From AG25 sp035604455 (GTDB taxonomy: Bacteria > Gemmatimonadota > Gemmatimonadetes > Gemmatimonadales > GWC2-71-9): 64,000 bases of DNA. Below the pieces are notes generated by a model that saw only the letters and a program-made list of their open reading frames with translations, was not told where the DNA came from and made no database searches. Location of the stretch: the NCBI GenBank assembly GCA_035604455.1, contig DATNIM010000042.1, forward strand, positions 62,001 through 126,000, written 5' to 3'. Position numbers and translations under genes: made by a program. Shown in pieces: positions 7,978 to 17,391 of this stretch (the first letter of the stretch is position 1; each line of letters starts with the position of its first letter).

Positions 7978-8241
7978 TCAGAGTCCCATCACCACCCGAC
8001 GCCAGCGCGCAAAACGGATGACGTCCTCCACGGGAGGCACCGCGTTCTCGTCGCCGTAGATCGTCAGCATGCGCCAGCGCAGGTATTCACGGGGAGGGAG
8101 CGGCAGGAAGGGGAAGTGGCGATGCCAGCCGCGCGCTCGGAAACTCCAAGCGAGGCGCGCGAGGTCGATCGCGACGCGCGGGCTCGCGAGCGCGCGCAGC
8201 CCGAGCCGGAAATAGAACGCGGGCCAGGATGCCGAACCCAT
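7978..8241 (-). CDS. Conserved hypothetical protein, 87 residues
   Basis: A short basic protein rich in Arg and Trp, with a central stretch WSFRARGWHRHFPFLPLPPREYLRWRMLTIYG and a C-terminal VEDVIRFARWRRV. The phrase PPREYLRWRMLTIYG looks like a compact globular protein rather than a shadow frame, and no competing frame covers this gap. It ends 23 bases before the start of queG on the same strand, so the two are probably cotranscribed. I do not recognise the family; the PPxEYLRWR pattern suggests a small protein conserved in the lineage. Confidence 0.6.
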   Translation of the reverse strand: MGSASWPAFYFRLGLRALASPRVAIDLARLAWSFRARGWHRHFPFLPLPPREYLRWRMLTIYGDENAVPPVEDVIRFARWRRVVMGL

Positions 8242-8290
8242 CGCGCGAAATGTATATGCATCCGCCGTGTCCGCTCGTTCGGGCTTCCTG

Positions 8291-8296
8291 TATATT
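8291..8296 (+). promoter_or_regulatory. Putative -10 element upstream of the LOG operon
   Basis: A TATATT hexamer sits 25 bases upstream of the ATG at 8321, inside a short divergent gap. No good -35 is seen at the usual distance. The hexamer argues that the true start is the ATG at 8321 and not the GTG at 8267. Confidence 0.4.
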
Positions 8297-8320
8297 CCCG
8301 GCCACTATCCCGGGGGCGCT

Positions 8321-9067
<747 letters not shown>

Positions 9068-9069
9068 GA

Positions 9070-10200
9070 ATGGCCTCGAAGGAATTTCTGCGCGGCGCGC
9101 GGATTGACCCCCGGCCGCTCACCGGTCGGGAGACGATCCCCGAGCTCATCGACAACGCGTTCCTCGCCTACAACGCCGGCCGGCTGGGCGAGGCCTGTCG
9201 GCTCTTCACGGAGCGCATGCTCGCGCCCGAGTCCACGGTGGGCATGAGTTTGACGGGCGCGATGACGCCGGCCGGGCTCGGGATGTCGACCATCATCCCG
9301 CTCCTCGAGGCGGGGTTCGTGGACTGGGTGGTGTCGACCGGTGCCAACCTCTACCACGACGCCCATTTCGGCCTCGGGCTCGCGATGCACCGCGGGACCC
9401 CGTTTGCCGACGACGTCACGCTGCGTGAGCACGGGGTCGTCCGCATCTACGACATTTTCTTCAACTATGAAGTGCTGCTCTCGACCGACGCCTACATCCG
9501 GCAAGTCTCGGCCCGCCCCGAGTTCCAGCGGTCCATGAGCACCGCCGAATATCACTATCTCCTCGGGGGCTATGTCCTTGAGCGCGAGAAGGCGCTCGGT
9601 CTCACGCGCCGGTCGGTACTCGCCGCGGCGCACGCGGCCGGCGTGCCGATCTACACCTCCTCGCCCGGCGACTCCTCGATCGGCATGAACGTGGCGGAGC
9701 AGGCCCTCGCGGGGAGCAAGCTGCGCTTCGACGTGAGCGCGGACGTGAACGAAACGTCGGCCATCGTGTTCCGCGCCAAGGCGAACGGCGGCAAGAGCGG
9801 CGTGCTGCTCGTAGGTGGTGGGAGCCCGAAGAATTTCGTGCTGCAGACCGAGCCGCAGCTGCAGGAGGTGCTCGGGATCGCCGAAAGCGGGCACGACTAC
9901 TACCTGCAGATCACGGACGCGCGGCCGGACACGGGCGGGCTCTCCGGCGCGACGCCGGCCGAGGCGGTGAGCTGGGGGAAGGTCGACCCCGACCAGCTCC
10001 CGGGGACGGTCGTGTGCTACCTCGATTCCACGGTCGGTCTGCCGCTGCTCGCGAGCTATGCGCTCGCCCGGCGAGCGCCACGGCCGCTCAAGCGGCTGTA
10101 CCACGAGCGGGAGTCCATGTTCCGCACCCTCGTCGACGAGTACCATGCCGCCCGGGCCGCCCGCGACGAGCGGGCCCGCGCCGCCGGCGGGCCCGCCTGA
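9070..10200 (+). CDS. Deoxyhypusine-synthase-like protein
   Basis: 376 residues homologous to deoxyhypusine synthase. The N-terminal region contains the family motif SLTGAMTPAGLG near residue 60, then WVVSTGANLYHDAHFG, NETSAIVFRAKANGGKSG, and DTGGLSGATPAEAVSWGK. The Lys at position 304 in EAVSWGK matches the lysine that forms the enzyme-imine intermediate in deoxyhypusine synthase, so chemistry on an aminobutyl group from a polyamine is plausible. Bacteria lack eIF5A, and bacterial homologues have been proposed to make polyamines such as homospermidine; the actual substrate here is unknown. It is spaced 9 bases from the following ATP-grasp gene. Confidence 0.85.
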   Translation: MASKEFLRGARIDPRPLTGRETIPELIDNAFLAYNAGRLGEACRLFTERMLAPESTVGMSLTGAMTPAGLGMSTIIPLLEAGFVDWVVSTGANLYHDAHFGLGLAMHRGTPFADDVTLREHGVVRIYDIFFNYEVLLSTDAYIRQVSARPEFQRSMSTAEYHYLLGGYVLEREKALGLTRRSVLAAAHAAGVPIYTSSPGDSSIGMNVAEQALAGSKLRFDVSADVNETSAIVFRAKANGGKSGVLLVGGGSPKNFVLQTEPQLQEVLGIAESGHDYYLQITDARPDTGGLSGATPAEAVSWGKVDPDQLPGTVVCYLDSTVGLPLLASYALARRAPRPLKRLYHERESMFRTLVDEYHAARAARDERARAAGGPA

Positions 10201-10209
10201 GCGGCGCCC

Positions 10210-11223
10210 GTGAAGGTCGCCGTCGTCTTCGACGCGCTCCACCCGGAGTGGGAGGACGCCGACTACCAGAAAGCGGTCGCGGCCGGCGTCGATGAGGTGG
10301 AGTACGACGTAGCTCGGGCGCTCGTCGAAAACGGCCACGAGGTATGTCTGATCGGCGTGCAGGACCGGCTGGCGCCGATGCTCGATCGGCTCGCCGCGTT
10401 TCAGCCCAAACTCGTCTTCAACGGCTGCGAAGCGTTCGCCGGGGCGGCGCGGCACGAGTACGCTGTCGCGGCGGTGCTCGAGATGCACGGCTACCGCTAC
10501 ACCGGCTCGTCGCCCACTGGCCTCCTCCTCGCCCGCAACAAGTCGCTCGCGAAGAAGATTCTCGCCTATCACGACATCCGGGTCCCCGCGTTCGCGGAGT
10601 TCGGGCCGGGCGAACCCGCGGTCCGACCCTCGGAGCTCCGGTTCCCACTCATCGTGAAGCCGCTCCTCGAAGACGCGTCGGTCGGGATCGCCCAGGCCTC
10701 GGTGGTCGACGACGACCAGAGCCTGCAGGAACGGGTGGCGTTCATTCACGAGAAGTTCCGCCAGCCGGCCATCGTCGAGGAGCTCGTCGAGGGCCGGGAG
10801 CTGTACGTGGGGCTCCTCGGCAACGCGAAGCTCGAGGTCCTGCCCCTGATCGAGCTCACATTCGGGGACCAGGAGACGGGCGACCATCGCATCGCGACCT
10901 ACAAGGCGAAGTGGGACGAGGAGTACCGCCGCCGGAAAGGCATCCGGAACGTCTTCGCGAAGAGCGTGGCCGCGGACGTGGCGGCGCGCATCACGACTGC
11001 CTGCACGACCGCGTTCCGGGCCCTCCTGCTCCAGGACTACGGCCGGGTCGACGTACGGCTCGCGCACGACGACGAGGTCTACGTGCTCGAGGTGAACCCC
11101 AATCCCTTCATCGCCCGGGGACACGAGATGGCGGAGGCGGGCGAGAAGGCCGGGATGAGCTACCCGCGGTTCGTGCAGCGGATCGTCGATGCCGCACTCG
11201 AGCGGAGCCGTGGCGCATCGTAG
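10210..11223 (+). CDS. ATP-grasp ligase, D-Ala-D-Ala ligase-like
   Basis: 337 residues with the fold of D-alanine-D-alanine ligase. The N-terminal pre-ATP-grasp part is KVAVVFDALHPEWEDADY and LVFNGCEAF; the ATP-binding part includes YTGSSPTGLLLARNKSLAKKIL, FPLIVKPLLEDASVGI, and the metal-binding ending VDVRLAHDDEVYVLEVNPNPF. It starts with GTG at 10210. It is unlikely to be the cell-wall ligase itself because that gene normally sits with mur or ddl genes; here it is between a deoxyhypusine-synthase-like enzyme and a zinc-ribbon peptidase. An amino acid or polyamine ligase acting on the product of the upstream enzyme is an attractive inference. Confidence 0.82.
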   Translation: MKVAVVFDALHPEWEDADYQKAVAAGVDEVEYDVARALVENGHEVCLIGVQDRLAPMLDRLAAFQPKLVFNGCEAFAGAARHEYAVAAVLEMHGYRYTGSSPTGLLLARNKSLAKKILAYHDIRVPAFAEFGPGEPAVRPSELRFPLIVKPLLEDASVGIAQASVVDDDQSLQERVAFIHEKFRQPAIVEELVEGRELYVGLLGNAKLEVLPLIELTFGDQETGDHRIATYKAKWDEEYRRRKGIRNVFAKSVAADVAARITTACTTAFRALLLQDYGRVDVRLAHDDEVYVLEVNPNPFIARGHEMAEAGEKAGMSYPRFVQRIVDAALERSRGAS

Positions 11224-12202
11224 GGAGGTTCCCCGGCCCGAGTTGCGCTGCCCCCGCTGCGAGGCGGAGGTCGCGCGGTTCTGGCGGTACTGCTCGGACT
11301 GTGGCCGGGGCCTCGTGTGGCGGGACGAGGCGCGGGAGACCGGCGCCGAGTGCTTCTACTGCGGCTGGATCGTCTCGGACCGGTTTTCGTTCTGCCCGTG
11401 GTGCGGGCGCTCGATCGCCGACAAGGACTCGAGTCCGACCCCGCTCAAGGCGCCGACTGGATTTCGCTTCGACCGGCGGTGTCGCTCGGGTTGCGGCGGC
11501 GGGGTCATGTACCCGATGGCGTTTTGCCCCTGGTGCGGTCGCGCGGAACGGTGGCCGGACCGAGGGTTCGACAACATCTGCCCGCACTGCGATCGCGGCG
11601 TGGACGATTGGATGGACGTCTGTCCGTGGTGCGGCGAAGACGCCACCGGGCGCGACCTGATCCCCCGTGCGCTACGGCGCGCGCGGCGCCTTCTCGCCCT
11701 GAGCCGGATCACGCGCTGGGACTATCGGGTGCTGTTGCGGCCCGGAGTCTCGGGCGTCGCGCACCGGGCGCCGAAGATCCTCGAAATCGAGCGCCGGTAT
11801 GTCACGAAGCGCTGGCGGGCCGAGATCTCGTGGAACCTGCTCACCGGCCTGTTGCTCCACGAACTGGGCCACTCGTTCCTCTTTCACCACTGGGCGTGGT
11901 CCCGCACGGGCCGCTTCCGGCGCGCCTTCGGCGAGGTGCGGATCGCCTACCGGGTGTCGGATTCGACCTGGGTCGATTTCGAGCGCCGCGGGGTCACGAC
12001 GACGCTGCCGGACTACGTCACGGCCTACGCCGCGACCCACCCGCTTGAGGATTTCGCGGAAACCTTCCGGCTCTACGTGGCCCGGCGCGGCCGCCTCCGG
12101 GAGCTCTTCGCCGAATTCGGGCGCAAGCGGAAAGGGGTGCCCGTGTTCGAGAAGTTCCTCGTCTTGCACGACTACGTGCGGAGTCTGCGCGGCTGGCCGT
12201 AG
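11189..12202 (+). CDS. Zinc-ribbon protein with zinc-metallopeptidase domain
   Basis: About 337 residues in two parts. The N-terminal half has repeated Cys pairs: CPRC/CSDC, CFYC/CPWC, a CRSGC/CPWC set and CPHC/CPWC, which look like four short zinc ribbons up to about residue 155. The C-terminal half has a gluzincin-like motif LLHELGHSF (H224, E225, H228) and a later HPLEDFAETFRLY motif that could supply the third ligand, an arrangement seen in the putative zinc-binding metallopeptidase family Peptidase_Mx. It overlaps the previous gene by 35 bases; a GTG at 11210 is an alternative start. Its stop codon is directly adjacent to that of the convergent glpD. Confidence 0.72.
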   Translation: MPHSSGAVAHRREVPRPELRCPRCEAEVARFWRYCSDCGRGLVWRDEARETGAECFYCGWIVSDRFSFCPWCGRSIADKDSSPTPLKAPTGFRFDRRCRSGCGGGVMYPMAFCPWCGRAERWPDRGFDNICPHCDRGVDDWMDVCPWCGEDATGRDLIPRALRRARRLLALSRITRWDYRVLLRPGVSGVAHRAPKILEIERRYVTKRWRAEISWNLLTGLLLHELGHSFLFHHWAWSRTGRFRRAFGEVRIAYRVSDSTWVDFERRGVTTTLPDYVTAYAATHPLEDFAETFRLYVARRGRLRELFAEFGRKRKGVPVFEKFLVLHDYVRSLRGWP

Positions 12203-13891
12203 CTAACCCGCGCGGGAGAGGCGGGGCACCTCGGTGAGAAACGCGCGCGTGCGCTCGACGGCGGCGCTGTAGAGGGCGAGTTCGGTCTCCCGCCGCGCCT
12301 TGTCCCAGCCCAGCAGCTCCCCCATCAGCGCCGCGACCGCGGGCGCGGCCGCGAGCCCGCGGCCCAGGTCCTCGTAGAAGAGGTGCAGCCGGCGGATCAG
12401 CACGTCGCTCAAGCGCACGGCGAGCTCCCGTTCCACGGCGTGCACGATTTCGGCCCAGATGTCGGGGCGGTTGGGGAGGATCAGGTCGCCGAGCTTCCGG
12501 TCCCGCTCGACCAGGTTCGCGACCGCGGCGGCTTCCGCGCCGTAGCGGCCGACCAGGTGCCGGGCCACGGGCTCGGGGATCTCGCGGGCGATCGTCGCCT
12601 GTACCAGCACCTCAAGGTCCGCCGCCTCGCCGCCCGGCAGCGGGAGCCGTTCGGTCGGCGCGGGGCGCGTCTCGGGCCGGCCGTCCTGGGCATGGAGGAC
12701 GCTCGAAACCTGGTCCACGACGTCACGCCCCATGACACGGTGGGTCGTGAGCTTGCCGCCCGCGACGGTGATCAGGCCGGACGGGGCCGTGACGATCCGG
12801 TGCTCCCGCGACACTGCCGCCGGGGTGACGGCGCGGTCAGGCGAGAGCAGTGGCCGGAGGCCGGCCCAAGTCGCAAACACGTCCCGCGGCGCGAGGCGGG
12901 CGTCGGGAAACACGGCGTTGGCGGACCGGAGGAGATACACGACGTCGTCGCCCGACGCGCGCACCCCTTCGGGCGGCACCGGGTCGTCCGTGTCGGTGGT
13001 GCCGATGTAGCTCATGTCGCCCCACGGCAGCACGAACATCACGCGGCCGTCAATGGGCGAGATGAACGTGATCGCATTCTCATGGCCGAGCCGCGCGCGG
13101 GGCACGGCCACGTGCACGCCCTTCGTCGCGCGGAGCAGCGGCGTGACCGAAGGGTCGTCCTGCTGCCGCAGCCGATCGACCCAGGGCCCCGTGGCGTTGA
13201 CGACAACGCGGGCGTGGACAGACCACGTGGTGCCGGTGAGCACGTCCTCGACCGTCGCCCCGCGCAGCATGCCGTCCGACTTGAGCAGGTTCGTGACCGA
13301 GGCATAGTTCGCCACGAGGGCGCCGGCCGCTGCTGCGCTGCGCAGCGTACCAAGCGCCAGGCGGGCGTCGTCCGTCTGCGCGTCGTAGTAGAAGCCCGCA
13401 CCGGCAAGGCCCTTGGTGCGCAGGCGGGGCTCGACGCGGCTCACCGCCTTCGGTCCGAGCCAGCGGTGCATGCGCGTGTTGCGGAAGGACGCCAGCGCGT
13501 CATAGACCCAGAGACCGGCCCGCAGCTGCCAGGCCGGGACCCGGCTCCCGCGGTAGATCGGGAACACAAACGCGAGCGGGTGCACGAGATGAGGGGCAAT
13601 GCGGAGCAGGACCGCCCGCTCGCGGCTCGCCTCGAGGACGAGGCGCCAGTCGCCGTGCTCGAGATAGCGGAGCCCGCCGTGAATCAGTCGCGAGGACCCA
13701 GACGACGTCGCGCCGGCGAAATCGCCCTGGTCGACCACCGCCGTTCGGATGCCGCGGAGCGCGGCTTCGCGCGCCGTCGCTGCGCCGACGATGCCCCCGC
13801 CGACGATGAGCAGATCGACCGGGTCCGCCGCCATGGAGGCGAGCGCGCTCGCACGAGTGCGCATGGACGAAGCGGTGGCAGCGTCGGACAT
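12203..13891 (-). CDS. glpD: Aerobic glycerol-3-phosphate dehydrogenase
   Basis: Membrane-associated FAD enzyme that oxidises glycerol-3-phosphate to dihydroxyacetone phosphate and feeds electrons to the quinone pool. The FAD motif DLLIVGGGIVGAATAREAALRG lies near the N-terminus, followed by DFAGATSSGSSRLIHGGLRYLEHGD, and the C-terminal GlpD-type extension is present. I place the start at the ATG at 13891 (562 residues) because the open frame further upstream overlaps the divergent promoter region and a GGAG site lies 5-6 bases before this ATG. A thiolase gene diverges from it with about 107 bases between the starts. Confidence 0.93.
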   Translation of the reverse strand: MSDAATASSMRTRASALASMAADPVDLLIVGGGIVGAATAREAALRGIRTAVVDQGDFAGATSSGSSRLIHGGLRYLEHGDWRLVLEASRERAVLLRIAPHLVHPLAFVFPIYRGSRVPAWQLRAGLWVYDALASFRNTRMHRWLGPKAVSRVEPRLRTKGLAGAGFYYDAQTDDARLALGTLRSAAAAGALVANYASVTNLLKSDGMLRGATVEDVLTGTTWSVHARVVVNATGPWVDRLRQQDDPSVTPLLRATKGVHVAVPRARLGHENAITFISPIDGRVMFVLPWGDMSYIGTTDTDDPVPPEGVRASGDDVVYLLRSANAVFPDARLAPRDVFATWAGLRPLLSPDRAVTPAAVSREHRIVTAPSGLITVAGGKLTTHRVMGRDVVDQVSSVLHAQDGRPETRPAPTERLPLPGGEAADLEVLVQATIAREIPEPVARHLVGRYGAEAAAVANLVERDRKLGDLILPNRPDIWAEIVHAVERELAVRLSDVLIRRLHLFYEDLGRGLAAAPAVAALMGELLGWDKARRETELALYSAAVERTRAFLTEVPRLSRAG

Positions 13892-13998
13892 TGGGCTCCG
13901 CTTGGCTCGGCACCGCGCCCGGTGATAGGTTTTCGGACGGTGCTCCAGGTCCCCGGCGGGTGGTTGGGTGCTGGTGCGGGGCGCGGAAGGAGAATGTA

Positions 13999-15258
13999 AT
14001 GCCGGGCGCACAGGGGCGGCGGGTGGCGGTCATCGCCGGGTGTCGGACGCCGTTCTGCCGCGCGGGAACGCTGCTCCGAAGCGCGCGAGCCGTCGATCTC
14101 GCGCGACACGTGGCGCGCGAGCTCCTCGAGCGCACGAACCTGGACGGCCGCGCCGTGGACGAAGTGGTCTTCGGGCAGGTGATCCCCTCGCCGCTCGTCG
14201 CGAACGTCGCGCGCGAAGTGAGCCTCCTGCCGCAGTTTCCACGAGACATCCCCGCGTACTCGCTCAGCCGGGCCTGCGCCTCAGGCGCCCAGGCCATCGC
14301 TGCCGCGGCCGATCAGATCACGCTGGGACACACGAATGTGGCCATTGCGGGCGGCGTCGAATCGCTCTCCGACATCCCGGTCCTCGCCTCGCGCCCCCTC
14401 GCGGACGCGCTCGTCAGCGCGAGCAAAGCCAAGAGCTTGAAGCAGCGCACCCTGCCGTTCACCCGCCTGCGGCCGCGGGACCTCGTTCCGGTCTCGCCCG
14501 CCATCGCCGAACCGTCGACCGGGGAGACGATGGGTCAGTCGGCCGAGAAGATGGCCAAGGAGAACCGGATCTCCCGGATCGCGCAGGACGAGTGGGCGTT
14601 GCGGAGCCACACGCTCGCCGCCCGTGGAACGGACGACGGGCGCCTGGTGGCCGAGATCGTTCCGTGGTTCCCCGAGCGCCCCGACGCCCCGGTCGTCACC
14701 GCCGACAACGGCATCCGCCGCGATACCTCGCTCGAGCAGATGAAACGGCTGCCGCCCGTCTTCGACCGCCGCTACGGCAGCATCACCGCGGCGAACAGTT
14801 CCCCGCTCACCGACGGCGCCTCGGCGGTCCTCCTCATGGGGGAGGACACGGCGCGGACCCTCGGGTACGAGCCCCTGGCGTTCATCCGGTCGTACGCCGT
14901 CGCCGCCGTGGACCCTGGATGGCAGCTGCTGCAGGCTCCCGTCTGGGCCGTCCCGAAGGCGCTCGAGCGCGCGCGGGTCGCCTGGAGCGATCTCGGCCTG
15001 ATCGAGATCCACGAAGCGTTCGCGGCGCAAGTCCTCTCGAACCTGCAGGGCTTCGCCGGCCATGGGTGGACGCTCAACGAGGACCTCATCAACGTGATGG
15101 GCGGCTCGATCGCCATCGGCCACCCCTTCGGGGCGACGGGCGGACGCCTCGTGACCACGCTCGCCCACGAAATGCAGCGCCGCGGGGTCGCGCTCGGGCT
15201 CGTTTCGATCTGCGCGCAGGGTGGCATGGGGTTCGCGATGGTCCTGGAGCGCGCGTGA
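13999..15258 (+). CDS. Thiolase (acetyl-CoA C-acyltransferase, beta-oxidation)
   Basis: 419 residues. The nucleophile Cys is C93 in LSRACASGAQAI; the second catalytic group shows as HEAFAAQVLSNLQG and GGSIAIGHPFGATGGRL, and the base Cys in CAQGGMGFAMVLE at the C-terminus. A strong AAGGAGAA site precedes the ATG at 13999. The stop codon overlaps the GTG start of the FadJ-like gene, so the two subunits of a trifunctional-type beta-oxidation complex are translationally coupled. It resembles FadI, the partner of FadJ, more than the biosynthetic AtoB type by context. Confidence 0.92.
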   Translation: MPGAQGRRVAVIAGCRTPFCRAGTLLRSARAVDLARHVARELLERTNLDGRAVDEVVFGQVIPSPLVANVAREVSLLPQFPRDIPAYSLSRACASGAQAIAAAADQITLGHTNVAIAGGVESLSDIPVLASRPLADALVSASKAKSLKQRTLPFTRLRPRDLVPVSPAIAEPSTGETMGQSAEKMAKENRISRIAQDEWALRSHTLAARGTDDGRLVAEIVPWFPERPDAPVVTADNGIRRDTSLEQMKRLPPVFDRRYGSITAANSSPLTDGASAVLLMGEDTARTLGYEPLAFIRSYAVAAVDPGWQLLQAPVWAVPKALERARVAWSDLGLIEIHEAFAAQVLSNLQGFAGHGWTLNEDLINVMGGSIAIGHPFGATGGRLVTTLAHEMQRRGVALGLVSICAQGGMGFAMVLERA

Positions 15259-17378
15259 CGGCCCTCGCACTCGAGATCACCGACGGCGTCGCGGTGGTGA
15301 CGCTTGATGTCCCGGGCGCGTCGGTCAACACGATCAGCCGGGCCGTTCGCGACGAGTGCGCCGCGTGCTTCGAGCGGCTCGCCCAGGACAGGAGCGTCCG
15401 CGCGGTCGCGTTTCTTTCGGGCAAGCGCGACGGGTTCATCGCCGGTGCCAACATCGAGGAGTTCGTCGCGTTGACGAGCGCGCCCGAGGCGGAGCAGCTG
15501 GTAACGAGCGCTCAGCAGCTGCTCGAGCGGATCGCGCGGTTCCCGAAGCCCGTGGTGGTCGGGATACACGGTGCCTGCCTCGGCGGCGGGCTCGAGTTCG
15601 CTCTGGCCTGCCACTACCGGGTAGTGACCGACCATCCGAAGACCCAGCTCGGACTTCCGGAAGTGCAGCTCGGGCTGCTGCCAGCTGTCGGGGGATGCCA
15701 GCGGCTCCCCCGGCTGATCGGCGTCCGGGCGGCGCTCGACATCATCCTCGCCGGCCGCTCGGAGCGCGCCGCGAAAGCCTGGCGCCTGGGGATCGCGGAT
15801 GAGCTCGTCCCCGTTCCCATCCTGCGCGACGTCGTACTCGCCGCGGCCGGCCGCTTGGCCGGCGGCTGGCGTCCCGAGCGCAGGCGGCCGGGCGGCGTGC
15901 TAGGGCTTCTGCTCGACCGGACACCCCTCGGCTGCCGCGTCGTCTTCGAGCTCGCGCGGCGCCGCGTGCGGGCCACCACCCACGGCAACTATCCCGCGCC
16001 CCTCGCCGCGCTCGAGGCCGTGGAATACGGCCAGCGACACGGTGTCGCGAGCGGATTGAAGCGCGAAGCCGAGCTCTTCGGTCAGCTCGCCGTGGGGGAC
16101 GTGTCCCGGAAACTGGTCCAGATCTTCTTTGCCACGACGGCCTTGAAAAAGGATTACGGCATCCCCACTGCTCCCGCGCCCCTCGAGGTGCGCCGGTTGG
16201 GGGTCGTGGGTGCCGGGTTCATGGGCGCGGGGATCGCGGGTACGGCGGTCGTGCAGGCGCAGGTCGACGTCCGCCTGAAGGACGCCGATTTGCCGAGGGT
16301 CGCGCGCGGTCTCGCGGCCGCGCGCGCCGTGGTGAACGAGCGCCTCGCGAGACGACGGATCACGCGCTACGAGCACGCGCGACTCGTCGCCTCGCTGTCC
16401 GGGAGCGACCACTACACCGGGTTCGGCCGCGCAGACCTCGTGATCGAAGCGGTGTTCGAGGATCTCGGGCTCAAGCAGCAGGTTGTCGGAGAGATCGAGG
16501 CCGTCACGTCCCCAAGCGCGGTGGTCGCGACCAATACGTCGAGCATCCCGATCGCGTCGATCGCGAGCCGCGCGGGCCGGCCCGACCGCATCGTCGGGAT
16601 GCATTTCTTTTCGCCCGTCGCGCGCATGCCGCTGCTCGAGGTGATCCCTTCGGAGACGACGGCCCCGGAGGTCGTGAGCACGGCGGTCGCGTTCGGACGC
16701 CGGATGGGCAAGACAGTGGTCGTGGTGCGCGATCGGCCGGGCTTTTGGGTGAACCGGATACTGGCGCCATACATGAACGAAGCGGGGTACCTCGTGCTCG
16801 AAGGCGCCGCGATCGAGGAGATCGACCACTTGATGGTCGCCTGGGGATTTCCCGTCGGCCCGATCACCCTGCTCGACGAAGTCGGTCTCGACGTGGCCGA
16901 AAAAGCGTGCGGCGTGCTGTACGCGGCATTTGGCGAGCGCCTGGCGCCCTCGCCCGCGGTGCCCCGGCTCGTCAACGACGGGCGTTTTGGCCGCAAGAAC
17001 CAGCGCGGGTTTTATCGGTATGCTGGCGGCAAGAAGCGCGGGGCCGATCCGACCGTGGGCGAGCTTCTCGGTGTCCAGCCCAACGGTGGCGCGCATGCCG
17101 CCACGGTTCTCCAGCGGCTCGTGCTCGTGATCTTGAACGAGGCGGCCCGCGCCTTCGGGGAGGGGATCGTACGGCAGCCGCGCGACGGCGACATCGCCGC
17201 CCTGTACGGATTCGGGTTCCCGGCGTTTCGTGGCGGTCCGCTGCGGCACGCCGACGACCTCGGCGCCGCCCGTCTGGTGAGCGAGCTCGAGCGGCTGACC
17301 GAGCGCCACGGACCCCGCTTTGCCCCCTGCGACGTGCTCGTCGAGCAGGCGCGGAGCGGGACGAAGTTCTACAACTAA
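15255..17378 (+). CDS. fadJ: Fatty acid oxidation complex alpha subunit (FadJ-like)
   Basis: 707 residues combining an N-terminal enoyl-CoA hydratase domain (about 1-190, with FIAGANIEEF and HGACLGGGLEFALACHYRV supplying the oxyanion hole and catalytic Glu region) and a 3-hydroxyacyl-CoA dehydrogenase domain. The NAD-binding motif RLGVVGAGFMGAGIAG starts near residue 314, and the HFFSPVARMPLLEVI and GKTVVVVRDRPGFWVNRIL motifs follow. The start is a GTG inside the thiolase stop codon; the upstream open frame is a shadow of the thiolase gene. With the thiolase it should convert enoyl-CoA to acetyl-CoA plus the shortened acyl-CoA. Confidence 0.93.
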   Translation: MTALALEITDGVAVVTLDVPGASVNTISRAVRDECAACFERLAQDRSVRAVAFLSGKRDGFIAGANIEEFVALTSAPEAEQLVTSAQQLLERIARFPKPVVVGIHGACLGGGLEFALACHYRVVTDHPKTQLGLPEVQLGLLPAVGGCQRLPRLIGVRAALDIILAGRSERAAKAWRLGIADELVPVPILRDVVLAAAGRLAGGWRPERRRPGGVLGLLLDRTPLGCRVVFELARRRVRATTHGNYPAPLAALEAVEYGQRHGVASGLKREAELFGQLAVGDVSRKLVQIFFATTALKKDYGIPTAPAPLEVRRLGVVGAGFMGAGIAGTAVVQAQVDVRLKDADLPRVARGLAAARAVVNERLARRRITRYEHARLVASLSGSDHYTGFGRADLVIEAVFEDLGLKQQVVGEIEAVTSPSAVVATNTSSIPIASIASRAGRPDRIVGMHFFSPVARMPLLEVIPSETTAPEVVSTAVAFGRRMGKTVVVVRDRPGFWVNRILAPYMNEAGYLVLEGAAIEEIDHLMVAWGFPVGPITLLDEVGLDVAEKACGVLYAAFGERLAPSPAVPRLVNDGRFGRKNQRGFYRYAGGKKRGADPTVGELLGVQPNGGAHAATVLQRLVLVILNEAARAFGEGIVRQPRDGDIAALYGFGFPAFRGGPLRHADDLGAARLVSELERLTERHGPRFAPCDVLVEQARSGTKFYN

Positions 17379-17391
17379 GCCGCTTGCCCGG

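Noticed and set aside
12383..13999. 538-residue plus-strand open frame within glpD
   Set aside because: glpD is supported by its FAD motif and length; this frame has no domain and is the antisense shadow.
13968..15254. N-terminal extension of the FadJ-like frame over the thiolase gene
   Set aside because: The thiolase is in a different frame with catalytic residues; the extension is Arg-rich shadow sequence. FadJ starts at the GTG at 15255.
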